Source of the DNA: JACVRW01 sp963765135
Lineage (GTDB): Bacteria > Actinomycetota > Thermoleophilia > Solirubrobacterales > Thermoleophilaceae
Reading direction: 5' to 3'
Length of the DNA: 64,000 nucleotides
Assembly: GCA_963765135.1 (NCBI GenBank)
Contig: CAVXUX010000001.1
Location: 372,001 to 436,000 of the forward strand
The notes under the pieces are model-generated. The model saw only the letters and a list, made by a program, of their open reading frames with translations. It made no database searches and was not told the origin of the DNA. Below, piece after piece: positions 63,726 through 64,000 of the stretch (the stretch's first letter is position 1; each line of letters begins with the position of its first letter). Position numbers and translations under genes: made by a program.

Positions 63726-64000
63726 CAACACCCTGAGCATCCTCACGCCGAGCGTCAACAACCTGACCGCGCGCATCTTCGTGCGCGCCGCCGGGCTCGA
63801 CTTCGAGGAGCGCGACGTCTGGGGCAAGAAGGACGAGCCGCCGTTCCCCGAGAAGGACCCGGCGCTGCTCACGCCGATGCTCGAGGAGGAGGGGCTGCCG
63901 CGCGGCTCGCTCTGGGAGAGCTGCGCGATCATGCAGTACCTCTGCAACAAGCACGGCCTGGATGACTTCTACCCCACCGATCCGGCCGAGCGCGCGATGG
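63718..64000 (+). CDS. glutathione S-transferase-like protein (N-terminal part, runs off window)
   Basis: The first 94 residues are seen: NTLSILTPSVNNLTARIFVRAAGLDFEERDVWG, KKDEPPFPEKDPALLTPMLEEEG, then ESCAIMQYLCNKHGLDDFYPTDPAERAM. This is the thioredoxin-like N-terminal domain of a GST, with the ES(C/R)AIMQYL glutathione-binding motif, where the catalytic Ser/Cys position near residue 10 reads Ser-Val-Asn. Most actinobacteria lack glutathione, so a mycothiol or other thiol partner, or a maleylacetoacetate isomerase-like role in aromatic catabolism, is possible. Start ATG 63718 overlaps the VOC stop by 8 bp. Confidence 0.78.
   Translation, partial: MADNTLSILTPSVNNLTARIFVRAAGLDFEERDVWGKKDEPPFPEKDPALLTPMLEEEGLPRGSLWESCAIMQYLCNKHGLDDFYPTDPAERAM

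Overview
The window is a 64 kb piece of a very GC-rich (roughly 70%), densely packed bacterial chromosome. The gene content points to an actinobacterium, probably of the Thermoleophilia/Solirubrobacterales type: several class III cyclase/ATPase/TPR giant proteins, an F420-type luciferase-like oxidoreductase, a DUF3105 protein, a PglC-like phosphosugar transferase and a form II-like cox operon. The taxonomy is inference from gene families only. No rRNA, tRNA, CRISPR array, IS element or prophage was seen, and no gene-free stretch exceeds 300 bases.

Layout. Bases 1-24200 are mostly cell-surface glycan genes. They comprise UppP and DedA (lipid-carrier recycling), a DegT aminotransferase, a DUF354 glycosyltransferase-like protein and a FlaA1/CapD 4,6-dehydratase, then a LytR_C protein and a zinc-ribbon cyclase-ATPase. 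An N-formyltransferase, several glycosyltransferases, an O-antigen ligase-like polymerase and a phosphoglycosyl transferase follow, interspersed with an Ig-domain protein, a PQQ-like propeller, a peptidoglycan amidase, DUF3105 and a hydrolase. Dehydratase, aminotransferase and formyltransferase together could make a 4-formamido-4,6-dideoxy sugar that the phosphoglycosyl transferase loads on undecaprenyl phosphate. Bases 24249-32272 are a nine-gene, fully overlapping molybdenum hydroxylase operon (coxS-L-M-D-E, two XdhC-like genes, mocA, coxG).

Bases 32244-53823 hold small regulator/enzyme modules: MarR with an esterase, MocR with a small protein, ArsR with SRPBCC and a DHFR-like reductase, and TetR with a lipase. 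They also carry a GGDEF protein, a second cyclase-ATPase, a wax-ester-synthase-like acyltransferase and a secreted beta-helix protein. Bases 53940-64000 carry a GH5 lipoprotein, an MFS transporter, a BTAD-cyclase-ATPase regulator and a repeat-containing membrane protein. The window ends in a coupled run of citryl-CoA lyase, PaaK-like ligase, glyoxalase-fold protein and GST.

Two window-wide signals matter to any reader. First, nine otherwise well-conserved genes need about fifteen single-base frame corrections (thirteen extra bases, two missing), which looks more like consensus error than biology; those genes are given as full spans. Second, at least fourteen genes have a TAnnnT hexamer (mostly TAGnnT or TAAnnT) ending 6-9 nt before the start codon, the arrangement expected of leaderless promoters. 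A perfect CRP-type palindrome lies directly upstream of the first cyclase gene.
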